From assembly GCA_035513345.1 (NCBI GenBank), contig DATKCF010000042.1, positions 1 to 64,000 of the forward strand: 64,000 nt of DNA, given 5' to 3'. Source of the stretch: DATKCF01 sp035513345. GTDB taxonomy: Bacteria; Gemmatimonadota; Gemmatimonadetes; Longimicrobiales; RSA9. Numbering within the stretch: position 1 is the stretch's first letter; the number at the start of each line of letters is the position of its first letter. Both the position numbers and the translations under genes were made by a program. The notes beneath the pieces were generated by a model. The model searched no databases, had not been told where the DNA came from, and saw only the letters and a program-made list of their open reading frames with translations. Shown piece after piece: positions 63,177-64,000 of the stretch.

Positions 63177-64000
63177 ATGCACATCTTCGGCACGCACCCC
63201 GTCGACACGGGCGGCATCGACATGGCGGTTCGCCGGTCAGCGAACGCCGGCCTCGAAGCGCTCCAGATCTTCACCGCGATTCCCAGGTTCTACGGCGACA
63301 AGTCGACGATCCGCGTGGAACGTGTCGAGCGCTTCCACGCCGCGCTTGAGGAGACCGGCATGAAGCCGGAGCATGTGATGGTGCACGCTGCGTACGTGCT
63401 CAGTGTCGCCACTGCGGATCCCGTGATGGGGCAGCGTGCGACGGCCGGCCTTGCGAAGGAGATGGAGCGGTCGACCTTGCTCGGCATCGGACAGGTCTGC
63501 TTCCATCCCGGCTCGGCGACGGACGCGAATCCGGAAGCTGCCGCGAAGCGAGTGGCGGCGGCAATGGTGCGCGCGCTCGAAAGCGTCGAACCCGGCGTGC
63601 GGCTGCTCGTCGAGAATACGGCGGGCGCGGGCCGGACACTCGGGCGGAGCGCGGAGGAGGTGGGTGCAATACTGTCGCATGTACCGGCGTCACTGCGTCC
63701 GCGCTGCGGCTACGGCCTCGACACCTGCCACCTCTTCGCGTCCGGCTACGATCTGACCGAGTCCGAAGCGCGCCTCCGCGCCATCCTCGATGAGTTCGAG
63801 GGAGCGGCAGGCGAACCGCCCGCGTTCATTCACCTGAACGACAGCGCCGGTGCGCTCGGCTCCAATCGCGACCGCCATGTCCTGCTCGGCGAAGGCCACA
63901 TCGGTACCGAACCGTTCCGCTGGCTGCTTGCCGACCCACGCTCGCACGGCATCCCGCTCGTCCTCGAGACGCCGCAGCAGAACAACGAGCTGGAGCGCAA
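63177..64000 (+). CDS. nfo: Endonuclease IV (AP endonuclease family 2), partial at the window end
   Basis: 274 complete codons to the window edge; the frame stays open there, so a short C-terminal part is missing. All nine zinc ligands of E. coli Nfo have counterparts: His70 (VMVHAAY), His110 (CFHPGSA), Glu146 (LLVENTAG), Asp182 and His185 (GLDTCHLFASGYD), His219 (IHLNDS), Asp232 and His234 (NRDRHVLLGEGHIG) and Glu264 (LVLETP). Cleaves DNA at abasic sites in base-excision repair; cytoplasmic. No strong ribosome-binding site is visible before ATG 63177. It is separated from the large operon by a hairpin and 114 bases. Confidence 0.93.
   Translation, partial: MHIFGTHPVDTGGIDMAVRRSANAGLEALQIFTAIPRFYGDKSTIRVERVERFHAALEETGMKPEHVMVHAAYVLSVATADPVMGQRATAGLAKEMERSTLLGIGQVCFHPGSATDANPEAAAKRVAAAMVRALESVEPGVRLLVENTAGAGRTLGRSAEEVGAILSHVPASLRPRCGYGLDTCHLFASGYDLTESEARLRAILDEFEGAAGEPPAFIHLNDSAGALGSNRDRHVLLGEGHIGTEPFRWLLADPRSHGIPLVLETPQQNNELER

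Overview
The window is chromosomal DNA from a high-GC Gram-negative bacterium. The best lineage guess is Gemmatimonadota or a close relative. This is inferred from the gene families present: an acidobacterial-type (ADOP) duplicated ABC permease, a BNR/VPS10-type propeller protein, a DUF5117-type lipoprotein metalloprotease, DUF4097, two DUF4159 proteins, DUF4175, and envelope proteins with poly-glycine linkers. Coding density is very high and I see no transposase, phage gene, tRNA, rRNA or CRISPR array. Most long reading frames opposite the genes are high-GC shadows.

Layout. 1-1129 (minus): a lipoprotein coupled to a partial outer-membrane-type protein. 1237-7956 (plus): a tripartite efflux/ABC operon made of a TolC-like channel, an HlyD/MacA-like adaptor, a MacB/LolD-like ATPase, a small membrane protein and a large FtsX-type permease. 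8145-11724: a phytol/dolichol-kinase-like enzyme, then an NtrC-class sigma-54 activator with its sensor kinase. 11742-15088: a DUF3052-like protein, a short membrane ORF, and a 775-residue membrane glycosyltransferase-like protein. The short ORF looks like a shortened copy of that protein's C-terminus. 15160-18079: ECF sigma factor, anti-sigma factor, DUF4097 protein and a secreted, membrane-anchored protein. 18144-24678: a sensor kinase whose phospho-acceptor histidine is replaced by glutamate, a YafK-like L,D-transpeptidase-fold protein, a GAF-PAS-GGDEF-EAL protein with a damaged EAL site, and NhaA. 24685-41563: mostly housekeeping and secreted enzymes (M20 peptidase, TolB-like propeller, BNR propeller, two tandem GNATs, DinB, S9-type hydrolase, lipoprotein, M50 peptidase, MFS/spermidine-synthase fusion, YceI, DUF5117-type protease). 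41856-45725: an OmpR-type two-component pair followed, across an array of direct repeats, by an unknown outer-membrane-like protein. 45740-46891 (minus): an ArgE/DapE-like peptidase.

47176-63062 is the most distinctive region: nine co-directional, tightly packed genes covering nearly 16 kb. They are DUF4159, VWA membrane protein, C13 (legumain/caspase-like) protein, TPR plus gluzincin peptidase, a second DUF4159, MoxR ATPase, DUF58, BatA/VWA, and a 1236-residue DUF4175 protein with a QQGQG repeat tract. MoxR-DUF58-VWA operons are known as putative chaperone or complex-assembly systems. Here that core is joined to two DUF4159 paralogues, a predicted pseudo-caspase and a zinc-protease-like TPR protein. 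I infer an envelope-stress or protein-assembly machine. The window ends inside an endonuclease IV gene (nfo) that keeps all nine zinc ligands.

Limits: everything here is read by eye from sequence and known family motifs. Family names without a hallmark motif are tentative, and several starts (GTG/TTG/CTG) are choices rather than certainties.
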